This document shows, piece by piece, positions 27,775 through 37,061 of a DNA stretch of 64,000 nucleotides. The translations under genes and the position numbers were made by a program. This DNA comes from Gordonia sediminis (GTDB lineage: Bacteria > Actinomycetota > Actinomycetes > Mycobacteriales > Mycobacteriaceae). The notes beneath the pieces were generated by a model. The model did no database searches and had not been told where the DNA came from. It worked only from the letters and a program-made list of their open reading frames with translations. Each line of letters begins with the position of its first letter. The stretch's first letter is position 1. The stretch covers positions 124,001 to 188,000 of the forward strand of contig RZUM01000003.1 in NCBI GenBank assembly GCA_004193205.1, in the 5' to 3' direction.

Positions 27775-30700
27775 GTGATCCTGCTGCTCTCGACCTCCGA
27801 CACCGACCTGATCACCGCCGCCGCGAGCGGCGCCGACTTCACCGGCGCCAATCCCGCACGCATCCTCGTCGACGACGTCGCCGGTCTCGCCGCCGACGCC
27901 GATCTGATCGTCGTGCGGATCCTCGGCGGGGTGCGCGCCTGGGAGGACGGGCTGGCCGCGGTCGCCGCCACCGGCAAACCGGTCATCGTCTGCTCCGGCG
28001 AACAGCAACCCGACCCGGACCTCATGTCGCAGTCCACCGCACCGGTCGGCGTCGCCGCCGAGGCACACAACTATCTGGCGGCGGGCGGTGTCGAGAACCT
28101 GGCGAACCTGCACAACTTCCTGTCCGACACGATCCTGCTCACGGGGCACGGCTTCGAATCGCCGCGCCAGACCCCGACCTGGGGTGTCCTGCAGCGCGAA
28201 CCGGTCACCGACCTTGCTGACGACGCGCCGACGGTTGCGGTGCTCTACTACCGCGCCCAGCACCTGGCCGGCAACACCCGCTACGTCGACGCCCTGTGCG
28301 CGGCCCTCGAACAGCGCGGCGGACGCGCGCTGCCGGTGTTCTGCGCCTCGCTGCGCACCGCCCCCGACGACCTCGTCGAGCTGCTCGGCACCGCCGACGC
28401 GCTGGTCGTGACCGTGCTCGCCGCGGGCGGTTCGACACCGGCGACCGCGTCGGCCGGCGGCGACGACGACGCCTGGAACATCGAACGCCTCGCCGCGCTC
28501 GACATCCCGATCCTGCAGGGACTGTGTCTCACCGGCTCCCGCGCCGACTGGGCGGCCACCGACGACGGGCTCTCGCCGCTCGACGTCGCCACCCAGGTCG
28601 CGGTCCCCGAGTTCGACGGCCGCATCATCACCGTCCCGTTCTCGTTCAAGGAGTTCGACGACAACGGCCTGCCCTGGTATCAGCCCGACCCGGAACGCTG
28701 CGCGCGGGTCGCCGGCATCGCCGTCGCCCACGCTCGGCTGCGGCACATCGCACCGGCCGACCGGCGCATCGCGCTGATGTTGTCGGCGTATCCGACCAAA
28801 CACGCCCGCATCGGCAACGCGGTCGGCCTCGACACCCCGCGCAGCCTGCTGCACCTGCTGCACGCGCTGCGCGCCGCCGGCTACGACATCGGGCCCGACG
28901 ACGGGCCCGACGCGATCCCCGGTCTGGCCGCCGACGATTCCGACGCCCTGATCCACGCGATCGTCGAGGCCGGGGGACAGGACCCCGACTGGCTGACCGA
29001 ACAGACCCTGGCCGCCAACCCGATTCGGGTCCCGGCCACCGACTACCGACGATGGTTCGCCACGTTGCCCGAGACTCTGCGGGCGTCGGTCACCGAGCAT
29101 TGGGGGCCACCGCCGGGTGAGCTGTTCGTCGACCGGTCGGCCAACCCCGACGGCGACATCGTCGTCGCCGCGATGCGGTTCGGCAACGTCGTGCTCATGG
29201 TGCAGCCGCCTCGCGGCTTCGGCGAGAACCCGGTGGCGATCTACCACGACCCCGACCTGCCGCCCTCGCACCACTATCTGGCGTCCTACCGGTGGCTGAC
29301 GGGGTGCGGCGAGGGGTCCACCGATATCGCCGGATTCGGCGCCGACGCGATCGTGCACGTCGGCAAACACGGCAATCTCGAATGGCTGCCCGGCAAGACG
29401 CTGGGCATGTCGGCCGACTGCGGCACCGACGCCGCGCTCGGCGACGTCCCGCTCATCTACCCGTTCCTGGTCAACGATCCGGGCGAGGGCACCCAGGCCA
29501 AACGGCGCGCGCACGCCGTCCTCGTCGATCACCTGATCCCGCCGATGGCCCGCGCGGAATCCTACGGCGATATCGCCCGGCTCGAGCAGCTCCTCGACGA
29601 GCACGCCAACATCTCCGCCCTCGACCCCGCGAAACTCCCCGCGATCCGCCAGCAGATCTGGACCCTGCTGAAGGCCGCGAAGATGGATCACGACCTCGGG
29701 CTGTCCGAACGGCCCGACGAGGACGTGTTCGACGACATGCTGCTGCACGTCGACGGCTGGCTGTGCGAGATCAAGGACGTGCAGATCCGTGACGGGCTGC
29801 ACGTGCTCGGTCAGGCTCCGGCCGGCGACGGCGAGGTCGACCTGGTGCTGGCGATGCTACGGGCGCGGCAACTGTGGGGCGGCTCCCACGCGCTGCCCGG
29901 ACTGCGCGAGGCGCTGGGCCTCGACGAGGACGGTTCCGCGGCCCGCACCGACGTCGACGACATCGAACACACCGCCCGGGCCCTCGTCGAGGCCTGTGCG
30001 AAGGGGGAGTGGACCGCCGAGGCCATCGCCGACGCCACGGTCGGCCACCCGCCGGCGGTCGCCGACGTCCTGGACTTCGCCGCCCGCGAGGTCGTGCCGA
30101 GGTTGCGGCAGACCGACCGGGAGATCGCCCAGGTGCTGCACGCCCTCGACGGCGGGTTCATCGAGTCCGGTCCCAGCGGCTCACCGCTGCGCGGGCTGAT
30201 CAACGTGCTGCCGACCGGGCGCAACTTCTACTCCGTGGACCCCAAGGCGGTGCCGTCACGGCTGGCCTGGGAGACCGGGCGTGCGCTGGCCGACTCGCTG
30301 CTCGACCGTTACGTCGGTGAGCACGGGCACCACCCGGCGTCGGTCGGACTGAGCGTGTGGGGAACCAGCGCTATGCGCACCTCCGGCGACGACATCGCCG
30401 AGGTCCTCGCACTGCTCGGCGTCATGCCGGTCTGGGACGAGGCGTCCCGACGCGTCGTCGACCTCGAACTCATCGACCTCGCCGAACTCGGCCGACCCCG
30501 CATCGACGTCACCGTCCGCATCTCCGGATTCTTCCGTGACGCCTTCCCCCATGTGGTGACCATGCTCGACGATGCGGTCGCGCTGGCCGCCGGCGCGGAC
30601 GAACCCGACGAGCAGAACTTCGTCGCCGCCCATGTGCGGGCCGCGCACGCCGAGCACGGAGACCGCCGCCGTGCCACCACCCGCGTCTTCGGATCCAAAC

Positions 30701-31404
30701 CGGGCACCTATGGCGCCGGGTTGCTGCAGCTCATCGACTCCCGCGAATGGCGGGGCGACGCCGACCTCGCGCAGGTCTACACCGAATGGGGCGGCTACGC
30801 CTACGGTCGCGATCTCGCCGGTGTCCCCGCGGTCGACGACATGCGCGCCGCCTACCGGCGCATCGCGGTCGCCGCGAAGAACACCGACACCCGCGAACAC
30901 GACATCGCCGACTCCGACGACTACTTCCAGTACCACGGCGGCATGGTGGCCACGGTTCGCGCCCTGACCGGCACGTCTCCGGATGCCTACATCGGCGACA
31001 GCACCCGGCCCGACTCGGTGCGCACTCGCACGCTGTCGGAGGAGACCAGTCGTGTGTTCCGCGCGCGCGTGGTCAACCCGCGCTGGATCTCAGCGATGCA
31101 GCGGCACGGCTACAAGGGTGCCTTCGAGATGGCCGCGACCGTCGACTACCTGTTCGGCTACGACGCCACCACCGACGTCGTCGCCGACTGGATGTACGAG
31201 AAGCTCACCGAGTCCTACGTCCTCGACGAGACCAACCAGCAGTTCATGACGCAGTCCAACCCGTGGGCGTTGCACGGCATTGCCGAACGGCTCCTCGAGG
31301 CCGTCGAGCGCGACATGTGGGCGACACCGCCGCCCGAGATGCTCGAGCAGCTGCGTGCGGTCTATCTGCAGACCGAGGGTGACATCGAGGGCCGCGCGGA
31401 GTAG
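27775..31404 (+). CDS. cobN: Cobaltochelatase subunit CobN
   Basis: It is the large subunit of the ATP-dependent aerobic cobaltochelatase, which inserts cobalt into hydrogenobyrinic acid a,c-diamide. The 1209-residue product has the ChlH/CobN signature VHVGKHGNLEWLPGK near residue 540 and the NVLPTGRNFYSVDPKAVPS motif, both diagnostic. The GTG start follows GAGGAG by 7 nt; a start 51 nt upstream lies inside the leader. The partner CobS/CobT genes are not in this window. It is the only cob gene here behind a riboswitch, fitting control of the cobalt-dependent step. Confidence 0.96.
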   Translation: MILLLSTSDTDLITAAASGADFTGANPARILVDDVAGLAADADLIVVRILGGVRAWEDGLAAVAATGKPVIVCSGEQQPDPDLMSQSTAPVGVAAEAHNYLAAGGVENLANLHNFLSDTILLTGHGFESPRQTPTWGVLQREPVTDLADDAPTVAVLYYRAQHLAGNTRYVDALCAALEQRGGRALPVFCASLRTAPDDLVELLGTADALVVTVLAAGGSTPATASAGGDDDAWNIERLAALDIPILQGLCLTGSRADWAATDDGLSPLDVATQVAVPEFDGRIITVPFSFKEFDDNGLPWYQPDPERCARVAGIAVAHARLRHIAPADRRIALMLSAYPTKHARIGNAVGLDTPRSLLHLLHALRAAGYDIGPDDGPDAIPGLAADDSDALIHAIVEAGGQDPDWLTEQTLAANPIRVPATDYRRWFATLPETLRASVTEHWGPPPGELFVDRSANPDGDIVVAAMRFGNVVLMVQPPRGFGENPVAIYHDPDLPPSHHYLASYRWLTGCGEGSTDIAGFGADAIVHVGKHGNLEWLPGKTLGMSADCGTDAALGDVPLIYPFLVNDPGEGTQAKRRAHAVLVDHLIPPMARAESYGDIARLEQLLDEHANISALDPAKLPAIRQQIWTLLKAAKMDHDLGLSERPDEDVFDDMLLHVDGWLCEIKDVQIRDGLHVLGQAPAGDGEVDLVLAMLRARQLWGGSHALPGLREALGLDEDGSAARTDVDDIEHTARALVEACAKGEWTAEAIADATVGHPPAVADVLDFAAREVVPRLRQTDREIAQVLHALDGGFIESGPSGSPLRGLINVLPTGRNFYSVDPKAVPSRLAWETGRALADSLLDRYVGEHGHHPASVGLSVWGTSAMRTSGDDIAEVLALLGVMPVWDEASRRVVDLELIDLAELGRPRIDVTVRISGFFRDAFPHVVTMLDDAVALAAGADEPDEQNFVAAHVRAAHAEHGDRRRATTRVFGSKPGTYGAGLLQLIDSREWRGDADLAQVYTEWGGYAYGRDLAGVPAVDDMRAAYRRIAVAAKNTDTREHDIADSDDYFQYHGGMVATVRALTGTSPDAYIGDSTRPDSVRTRTLSEETSRVFRARVVNPRWISAMQRHGYKGAFEMAATVDYLFGYDATTDVVADWMYEKLTESYVLDETNQQFMTQSNPWALHGIAERLLEAVERDMWATPPPEMLEQLRAVYLQTEGDIEGRAE

Positions 31405-31496
31405 GCAGGAACCAGAGCCGGGAGAAAAATCGGACGTCCGAGCGTTGAGTGGTGAGACGATCGGCGCTGTGGCCGGTCAGAAAGGCGGACATCGAC

Positions 31497-32006
31497 ATGC
31501 GACCCTTCTATGTCCTCGCCTACTTCGCGATCGAGATCGGCGCGTTCGTGGCGATGGGGTATTTCCTCGGTTACGCGTGGGCGATCCTGGTCACCCTGTT
31601 CGCGGCCTTCTTCGGTTTTCTCCTGCTGCAACGTTCCGGCCGCAAGGTCTTCGCGGAGTTGCGTCGCGCGTCCCGCAACGAGGTCGACCCCCGCGACCCG
31701 CTGATCGACACCGCGCTGCTGGCCGCGTCGAGCCTGCTGCTGGTCGTCCCCGGGATCGTGTCGACCATCGTCGGGGTGATCATGCTCGCACCGCCGGTCC
31801 GTAAGCTGCTGCGCCCGGCAGTCGTCGCCGTCGGGGCCAAGCGGTTCACCGCGTCGATGACCCGAGCGGGGCTGTACACCACCCGCGGCTTCGTCGCGGG
31901 AACCGTCATCGACGGCACCGTCGTGGATGTCGAGGGCACCGCGGTGCGGACACCGGACCAGACTCAACCCGACCAGACTCAGCGGGAGCTGCCTCGGGGT
32001 CACTGA
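31497..32006 (+). CDS. FxsA family membrane protein
   Basis: FxsA-type proteins are inner-membrane proteins first noted for suppressing phage exclusion; the physiological role is unclear. The 169-residue product begins MRPFYVLAYFAIEIGAFVAM, has a second helix (WAILVTLFAAFFGFLLLQ), then a cytosolic loop (RSGRKVFAELRRASRNEVDP) and further helices (LLAASSLLLVVPGIVSTIVG), the usual order. The C-terminal tail is a hydrophilic Thr/Gln-rich stretch. AAAGGCGG precedes the ATG. In M. tuberculosis the corresponding gene also lies close to ppm1. Confidence 0.85.
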   Translation: MRPFYVLAYFAIEIGAFVAMGYFLGYAWAILVTLFAAFFGFLLLQRSGRKVFAELRRASRNEVDPRDPLIDTALLAASSLLLVVPGIVSTIVGVIMLAPPVRKLLRPAVVAVGAKRFTASMTRAGLYTTRGFVAGTVIDGTVVDVEGTAVRTPDQTQPDQTQRELPRGH

Positions 32007-32041
32007 CCGCTCCGGCGGCGGGCAGGGCAGACTGTCAGATC

Positions 32042-33667
32042 GTGACCACCGAACTGCTCCTCGGCGGGGTCGTCTACTCGCCCGCCGCGCCCGACGCCAC
32101 CGCGATGGCCGTCACCGACGGCACCGTCGTGTGGGTGGGTAGCGACGACGTCGGCCGCGCCCTGCACCCCGAGGCGCAGGTCACCGACCTCGACGGTCGC
32201 TTCGTCGCGCCCGGATTCGTCGACTCGCACGTCCATCTCACGTCCACGGGACTCGCCCTCGCCGGGCTCACCCTCCATGACGCCACCGGCAGGTCCGACT
32301 GCCTGCGCCGGGTCGCCGCCCACGTCGCCGCCGCCCACTCCGGTGAGCTGATCTGGGGGCTCGGCTGGGACGACTCGGCCTGGCATAGCGCCGATCCCGA
32401 CGAACGCCGTTTCCCGACGACGACCGAACTCGATGCGGTCGTCGGCAACCTGCCCGTCTACCTCGCCCGGATCGACGAGCACTCCGCGGTGGCCTCGACG
32501 GCGCTGCGCCGCCTCGTGCCCGACCTCGACACGGCCGCGGGCCACCACCCCGAGGAACCGCTCGTCGCCGAGGCACATCACCTCGTGCGCGGTGCGGCCC
32601 GGCAACTCGTCAGCGCCGCCCAGCGCACCCGCGCGCAGCGTCTGGCCCTCGATCACGCCGCTGCGCACGGGGTCGTCGCCGTCCACGAGAACGGCGGACC
32701 CGACATCAGCGGCCTCGACGATTTCCTCGCGTTGGCCGACCTCGACCATCCCGTCGAGGTCCGCCGCTACTGGGGGCAGGCCGTCGAGAACCCCGACCAC
32801 GCCCGCGAACTGCTCGCCATCAGCCGGGCCGACGGGCTGGCCGGTGACCTGTTCGTCGACGGGGCGATCGGCTCGCATACCGCATGGCTCACCGAGCCCT
32901 ACCACGACGATCCCGCCCAGAGCGGTATCTGCTACCTCGACTACGAGACGATCCGCGAGCACATCCGCTCGTGTACCGCCCTCGGCGTGCAGGCCGGCTT
33001 CCACGTGATCGGCGACGCGGCGACGGCGTCGGTCGTGGCGGCCTTCGCGGAGCTGGCCGCCGAGTTGGGCACCCCGGCGCTGGCCCGGTCGGCGCACCGG
33101 GTCGAACACGCCGAGATGGTGTCGCCGACCGAGGCCGCAGTGTTGGCCTCCTGCGGGGTGGTCGCGAGCATGCAGCCGGTGTTCGACGCCGAATGGGGCG
33201 GACCCGACGACCTCTACGTGCAGCGGTTGGGGGAGCAGCGCGCCGCCGGTCTCAACAACTTCGCATCGCTGGCCCGTGAGGGCGTGGTGCTGTCGTTCTC
33301 CTCGGATGCCCCCGTGACGCCGATCGATCCGTGGGCCGCGGTCCGCGCCGCGGTGCATCACCATCGGCCGCGCAACGCGGTGTCGGCCCGCGGCGCCTTC
33401 GCCGCCGCGACCCGCGGCGGCTGGCGGGCCGGCGGTGTCAACGACGGACTGACCGGCACCCTCGTGCCCGGCGCGCCGGCCAGCTATGCGGTGTGGGAGG
33501 TCGACGAGCTCGTCGTCGCCGGATCGCACGAGAGTGTCCAGCGCTGGTCGACCGACCCGCGTTCGCGGGTTCCCGCGCTACCCGACATCTCCCTCGGCGC
33601 CCGTTTGCCGCGGTGTGTACGAACCGTGCACCGCGATGCCGTGCTGTTCGACGGCGACACCGCGTGA
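32042..33667 (+). CDS. Amidohydrolase family protein (YtcJ/amidohydrolase-3 type)
   Basis: It is a metal-dependent hydrolase of unknown substrate. The 541-residue product shows the TIM-barrel metal motifs: VDSHVHLT (HxH) at about 60, an internal carrier region, HVIGDAAT and HRVEHAEMV for the later histidines, and SFSSDAPVTPIDPW with the catalytic aspartate. The start is GTG, and CAGACT ends 8 nt upstream, fitting a leaderless message. The stop overlaps the lnt GTG by 4 nt, so it is in an operon with lnt and ppm1. Confidence 0.88.
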   Translation: MTTELLLGGVVYSPAAPDATAMAVTDGTVVWVGSDDVGRALHPEAQVTDLDGRFVAPGFVDSHVHLTSTGLALAGLTLHDATGRSDCLRRVAAHVAAAHSGELIWGLGWDDSAWHSADPDERRFPTTTELDAVVGNLPVYLARIDEHSAVASTALRRLVPDLDTAAGHHPEEPLVAEAHHLVRGAARQLVSAAQRTRAQRLALDHAAAHGVVAVHENGGPDISGLDDFLALADLDHPVEVRRYWGQAVENPDHARELLAISRADGLAGDLFVDGAIGSHTAWLTEPYHDDPAQSGICYLDYETIREHIRSCTALGVQAGFHVIGDAATASVVAAFAELAAELGTPALARSAHRVEHAEMVSPTEAAVLASCGVVASMQPVFDAEWGGPDDLYVQRLGEQRAAGLNNFASLAREGVVLSFSSDAPVTPIDPWAAVRAAVHHHRPRNAVSARGAFAAATRGGWRAGGVNDGLTGTLVPGAPASYAVWEVDELVVAGSHESVQRWSTDPRSRVPALPDISLGARLPRCVRTVHRDAVLFDGDTA

Positions 33668-35349
33668 TCTCGACGCGGCCGCAATGGGCCGACCCGGCGA
33701 TCCGCACCGTGGGTGCGGTGGGCGCCGGGGTGGCGATGTGGGCGGCCTTCCCGCCCCGCAACCTCTGGTTCCTCGCCGTGGTGTCGCTGGGCGTGCTGGC
33801 CACCGTCCTCGGCGTCGGCCGTCCGCGGGCCCGGATGGGTGCATGGCTCGGCTTCGTGTTCGGGCTGTCGTTCTTCGTCCCGTTGCTGCCGTGGGTCGGT
33901 GTCTACGTCGGTCCGCTGCCGTGGCTGGCGTTGGCGGTGGCCGCGTCCGCCTACCTCGCGCTGTTCGGGGTCGTCGCCGGGCTGACGATGCGGCTGCCGG
34001 TGCCGCCGATCTGGTTCACCGTGTCGTGGGTCCTCGTCGAGGCGATGCGCTCGTCGTTCCCGTTCGGCGGTTTCCCCTGGGGCAGGGCCGCGTTCAGCCA
34101 GGCCGACGGCCCGCTGCTGCCCCTCGCCTCGGTGGTGGGGGCACCCGGGCTGTCCGCGGCGGTCGCGCTGCTGGGGGCCTCGCTCGCATGGATGGCACAG
34201 ATCGTCGTCAAGGCCCGGCACGGGGACACCCGGCGCGGTGGCGGCGTCGTGCGGGCTCTCGCCGTCGCCGTCCTGCTGATCGTGGTGGGCCCCGCCCTTG
34301 CACTCGCGGTGAGGCCCGCGGTCGACGAGCGCAACTCGTCGACCGCGTACACCCAGGTCGCGGCCGTGCAGGGCAACGTGCCCCGCCTCGGCCTCGACTT
34401 CAACGCGCAGCGTCGCGCGGTGCTCGACAACCATGTCGCCGAGACCGAACGGCTCGCCGACGAGATACGGGCCGGTACCACCGAGCAGCCCGACTTCGTG
34501 GCGTGGCCTGAGAACGCCTCGGACATCTCACCGCTGAGCAACCCGGACGCCGCCGAGGAGATCACCGCCGCGTCGGTCTCGGTCGGGGCACCGATCCTGG
34601 TCGGCACGCTGGTCCGCAACGCCGACGGTCGGCCCACCAACACCGTGCTGGTGTGGGACGGCGAACGCGGCCCGGTGGACCGCTACGACAAGCACATCAT
34701 CCAGCCGTTCGGCGAATACCTGCCGTGGCGCGGATTCTTCTCGATGTTCTCGTCGTATGCCGACATGGCCGGCAATTTCCGTCCCGGATCGGGGCCGGAG
34801 GCGGTGACGGTGCCCGGCCGCTCGGGGTCGGTGCAGGTCGGTGTCTCGACCTGTTGGGAGGTCGCGTTCGACCGGTCGGCGCGTCACGCCGTCGACGACG
34901 GCGCGCAACTCCTCTACGTGCCCACCAACAACGCCACCTTCGGGCGCACCGAGATGACCTATCAGCAGTTGGCGATGTCCCAGGTCCGGGCGGTGGAGAA
35001 CGGGCGTGCCGTCGTCGTCGCGGCCACCAGCGGCGTCAGCGCCCTCATCGACCCGGACGGAACGATCATCGCGCAGAGCGCCTTTTTCGCCCCGGAAACG
35101 CTGTCGGCCCGTCTCCCGTTGCACGACGACACCACGCTGGCCACCCGGCTGGGGGACTGGCCACAGACCGCCGCCGTTGTGATCGCGATCGCCGGGCTTT
35201 TGTTCGCGGTGGCCCGGCATACTAGGTTCTCTCTCAGGCCACGCAGCCCGCGTCGGCATGACACGGACGGCGCGTCCGCAGATCTGGCTCCGCCCGGCGG
35301 TCAGGAAGCGCCCAGGAATCAGACGAAGGAGCTTGGGGGCATTGGGTAG
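33664..35349 (+). CDS. lnt: Apolipoprotein N-acyltransferase
   Basis: It N-acylates lipoproteins after signal-peptide cleavage. The 561-residue product has an N-terminal membrane domain of about six helices (to about 210) and a nitrilase-like periplasmic domain with the Glu-Lys-Cys triad: Glu in AWPENASD, Lys in [14 protein letters not shown], Cys in [10 protein letters not shown] final membrane helix precedes a hydrophilic tail. In M. tuberculosis an Lnt-like domain is fused to Ppm1; here the two are separate genes overlapping by 8 nt, as in M. smegmatis. Confidence 0.93.
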   Translation: MISTRPQWADPAIRTVGAVGAGVAMWAAFPPRNLWFLAVVSLGVLATVLGVGRPRARMGAWLGFVFGLSFFVPLLPWVGVYVGPLPWLALAVAASAYLALFGVVAGLTMRLPVPPIWFTVSWVLVEAMRSSFPFGGFPWGRAAFSQADGPLLPLASVVGAPGLSAAVALLGASLAWMAQIVVKARHGDTRRGGGVVRALAVAVLLIVVGPALALAVRPAVDERNSSTAYTQVAAVQGNVPRLGLDFNAQRRAVLDNHVAETERLADEIRAGTTEQPDFVAWPENASDISPLSNPDAAEEITAASVSVGAPILVGTLVRNADGRPTNTVLVWDGERGPVDRYDKHIIQPFGEYLPWRGFFSMFSSYADMAGNFRPGSGPEAVTVPGRSGSVQVGVSTCWEVAFDRSARHAVDDGAQLLYVPTNNATFGRTEMTYQQLAMSQVRAVENGRAVVVAATSGVSALIDPDGTIIAQSAFFAPETLSARLPLHDDTTLATRLGDWPQTAAVVIAIAGLLFAVARHTRFSLRPRSPRRHDTDGASADLAPPGGQEAPRNQTKELGGIG

Positions 35350-36142
35350 TCCGACCTCGGAGAACAACCGGTCGCCGGAGGACGTGCAGGCCGTCGTCGG
35401 CACGGAGGGCGAACGCGCTCTGGTGGTGATTCCGACCTTCAACGAGCGGGAGAACCTGCCGACGATCGTCGCACGCCTTCACGCAGCGCTGCCGGGCATC
35501 CACGTGCTCGTCGTCGACGATTCGAGCCCGGACGGGACCGGTGAGGTCGCCGACCGCCTCGCCGCCGACGACCCGGCCGACCGCATCCACGTCCTGCACC
35601 GCACCGCGAAGGACGGACTCGGCAAGGCCTATCTCGCCGGCTTCGACTGGGGGCTCGAGCGGTCCTACGCGGTGATCATCGAGATGGATGCCGACGGTTC
35701 ACACGCACCCGAGCAACTCCACCGGCTGCTCGACGGCATCAATGCCGGCGCCGACCTCGTCATCGGATCACGTTACGTCCGGGGCGGCCGGCTGGTGAAC
35801 TGGCCGCGGCACCGCGAGTGGCTCTCACGCGGCGCCAACACCTACGCTCGCCTGGCGCTGGGGGCCAAGGTGCACGACATCACCGCCGGCTACCGGGCCT
35901 ATCGTCGGACCGTCCTGGAGAAGATCGAACTCGACACCGTCGAATCGGCCGGCTACTGCTTCCAGATCGACCTCGCCTGGCGCAGCGTCCGCGCCGGCTT
36001 CGACGTCCGCGAGGTGCCGATCACCTTCACCGAACGCGAGATCGGCGAGTCCAAGATGAGTGGCGGCGTCATGACCGAGGCGTTCGTCATGGTGGCGCGC
36101 TGGGGCGCCCAGAGCCGCCTCGAGCGGCTCGGCCTGCGCTGA
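35342..36142 (+). CDS. ppm1: Polyprenol-phosphate mannosyltransferase
   Basis: This GT2 enzyme transfers mannose from GDP-mannose to polyprenyl phosphate, the lipid donor for lipomannan, lipoarabinomannan and glycoprotein mannosylation. It is a DPM1-like catalytic domain without membrane helices: [45 protein letters not shown] and [15 protein letters not shown]. The start is uncertain. TTG 35342 is preferred because GAAGGAG lies about 12 nt upstream and it overlaps the lnt stop; an ATG at 35258 would add 28 Arg-rich residues inside lnt. It is followed by a hairpin shared with rbpA. Confidence 0.93.
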   Translation: MGSPTSENNRSPEDVQAVVGTEGERALVVIPTFNERENLPTIVARLHAALPGIHVLVVDDSSPDGTGEVADRLAADDPADRIHVLHRTAKDGLGKAYLAGFDWGLERSYAVIIEMDADGSHAPEQLHRLLDGINAGADLVIGSRYVRGGRLVNWPRHREWLSRGANTYARLALGAKVHDITAGYRAYRRTVLEKIELDTVESAGYCFQIDLAWRSVRAGFDVREVPITFTEREIGESKMSGGVMTEAFVMVARWGAQSRLERLGLR

Positions 36143-36195
36143 CCACGCGTCGAGCGTGCGCACTCCCACGTCGAGCGTGCGTCACACCGACGAGA

Positions 36196-36225
36196 AACGG
36201 CCGGGTGATTGCTCACCCGGCCGTT
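36196..36225. terminator. Bidirectional terminator between ppm1 and rbpA
   Basis: A perfect 13-bp stem (AACGGCCGGGTGA with TCACCCGGCCGTT) closes a 4-nt loop. The gene ends converge here. On the minus strand the stem is followed by a short T-containing stretch. Just upstream, GTCGAGCGTGCG occurs twice (36149-36160 and 36170-36181). Confidence 0.75.
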
Positions 36226-36244
36226 CACGTACGGTTCGCGGACC

Positions 36245-36589
36245 TCAGTTCGTGACACCCTTGCGTCGCTGCTTGAGCAGTTCGAGACGCTCGTTGAGCA
36301 GCACCTCGAGCTCCTCTTCGGAACGGCGTTCGAGCAGCATGTCCCAGTGGGTACGTGGCGGCTTGACCTTCTTCTCCTCGGGCTCGGCGCCCTCGAGGAT
36401 GGTGCCCTCCATACCGTTCTTGCACGGCCACTTCGACGGCACCTCGGCGTCGTCGGCGAAGGGCACGTCGAAGATCTCACCGTTGTCGGTGCGGTACTGG
36501 ACGATGCGCCGCGGCGCGAGGTCGTGATCGCGATCGGTCTCGTAGCTCACCGCACCGAGGCGGCTACCCCGAAGTACTCGATCTGCCAT
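36245..36589 (-). CDS. rbpA: RNA polymerase-binding protein RbpA
   Basis: RbpA is an actinobacterial activator that binds RNA polymerase and group 1/2 sigma factors and stabilises the open complex. The 114-residue product has the order N-tail, RbpA core (SYETDRDHDLAPRRIVQYRT, DNGEIFDVPFADDAEVPSKW), basic linker (EEKKVKPPRTHWDML) and the C-terminal sigma-interacting helices (RRSEEELEVLLNERLELLKQ). A ribosome site (GAGAGGA) is present. Position opposite ppm1 matches Rv2050. Confidence 0.97.
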   Translation of the reverse strand: MADRVLRGSRLGAVSYETDRDHDLAPRRIVQYRTDNGEIFDVPFADDAEVPSKWPCKNGMEGTILEGAEPEEKKVKPPRTHWDMLLERRSEEELEVLLNERLELLKQRRKGVTN

Positions 36590-36715
36590 GGATGATTCCT
36601 CTCAACATTTCCCAGGCGATGTCATCGGGCACGCGAGGCACCCGAGCGGGAGCACTGTCACCGCTCAACGTGACCAGTCTACGCGGCACCATACGCATCT
36701 GGAGAAACGCGCGGG

Positions 36716-36721
36716 TACGGT
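36716..36721 (+). promoter_or_regulatory. Leaderless -10 of the Zn-finger gene
   Basis: TACGGT ends 7 nt before GTG 36729. No Shine-Dalgarno is present. Confidence 0.5.
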
Positions 36722-36728
36722 CGTAGCC

Positions 36729-37061
36729 GTGGATCACCGTCGGCATCGCCCATACGCATGCGCGTGGTGTGGTCGCAACATGCTCGACTCCGAACTCGGG
36801 CGGCGTCGGAAGTACTGCAAACAGTCCTGCCGGCAGCGCGCCTATGAACAAAGAGCGCTCACGCAGGGCACTTCTATTCCCTCCGACGCGGTGATCCTTT
36901 CGGCCGCGGAGGCCGAGTCCTTCGGCGACCGGATGTTTGCGCTGCGCTGCGCCGCCGAGGACCTGATGACCGCCCTGACCGAGCGTGCCGACCACGACAC
37001 GCTCACCTCGCTAGGCGACGAACTGCTGTCACTCGCGCGGGAAGCCGAGCGTTTGCGGTGA
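36729..37061 (+). CDS. Small zinc-finger-like protein, unknown function
   Basis: The 110-residue product starts VDHRRHRPYACAWCGRNML and has a four-cysteine arrangement, CxxC then CKQSC, in a basic context (GRRRKYCKQSCRQRAYEQR), resembling recombination or HNH-like zinc fingers. The C-terminal half is an acidic helical region (AEDLMTALTERADHDTLTSL). The GTG is chosen by the TANNNT spacing; an upstream ATG at 36588 would overlap the divergent rbpA leader and add 47 non-conserved residues. It overlaps the next gene by 4 nt (GTGA). Nucleic-acid binding is an inference. Confidence 0.75.
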   Translation: MDHRRHRPYACAWCGRNMLDSELGRRRKYCKQSCRQRAYEQRALTQGTSIPSDAVILSAAEAESFGDRMFALRCAAEDLMTALTERADHDTLTSLGDELLSLAREAERLR

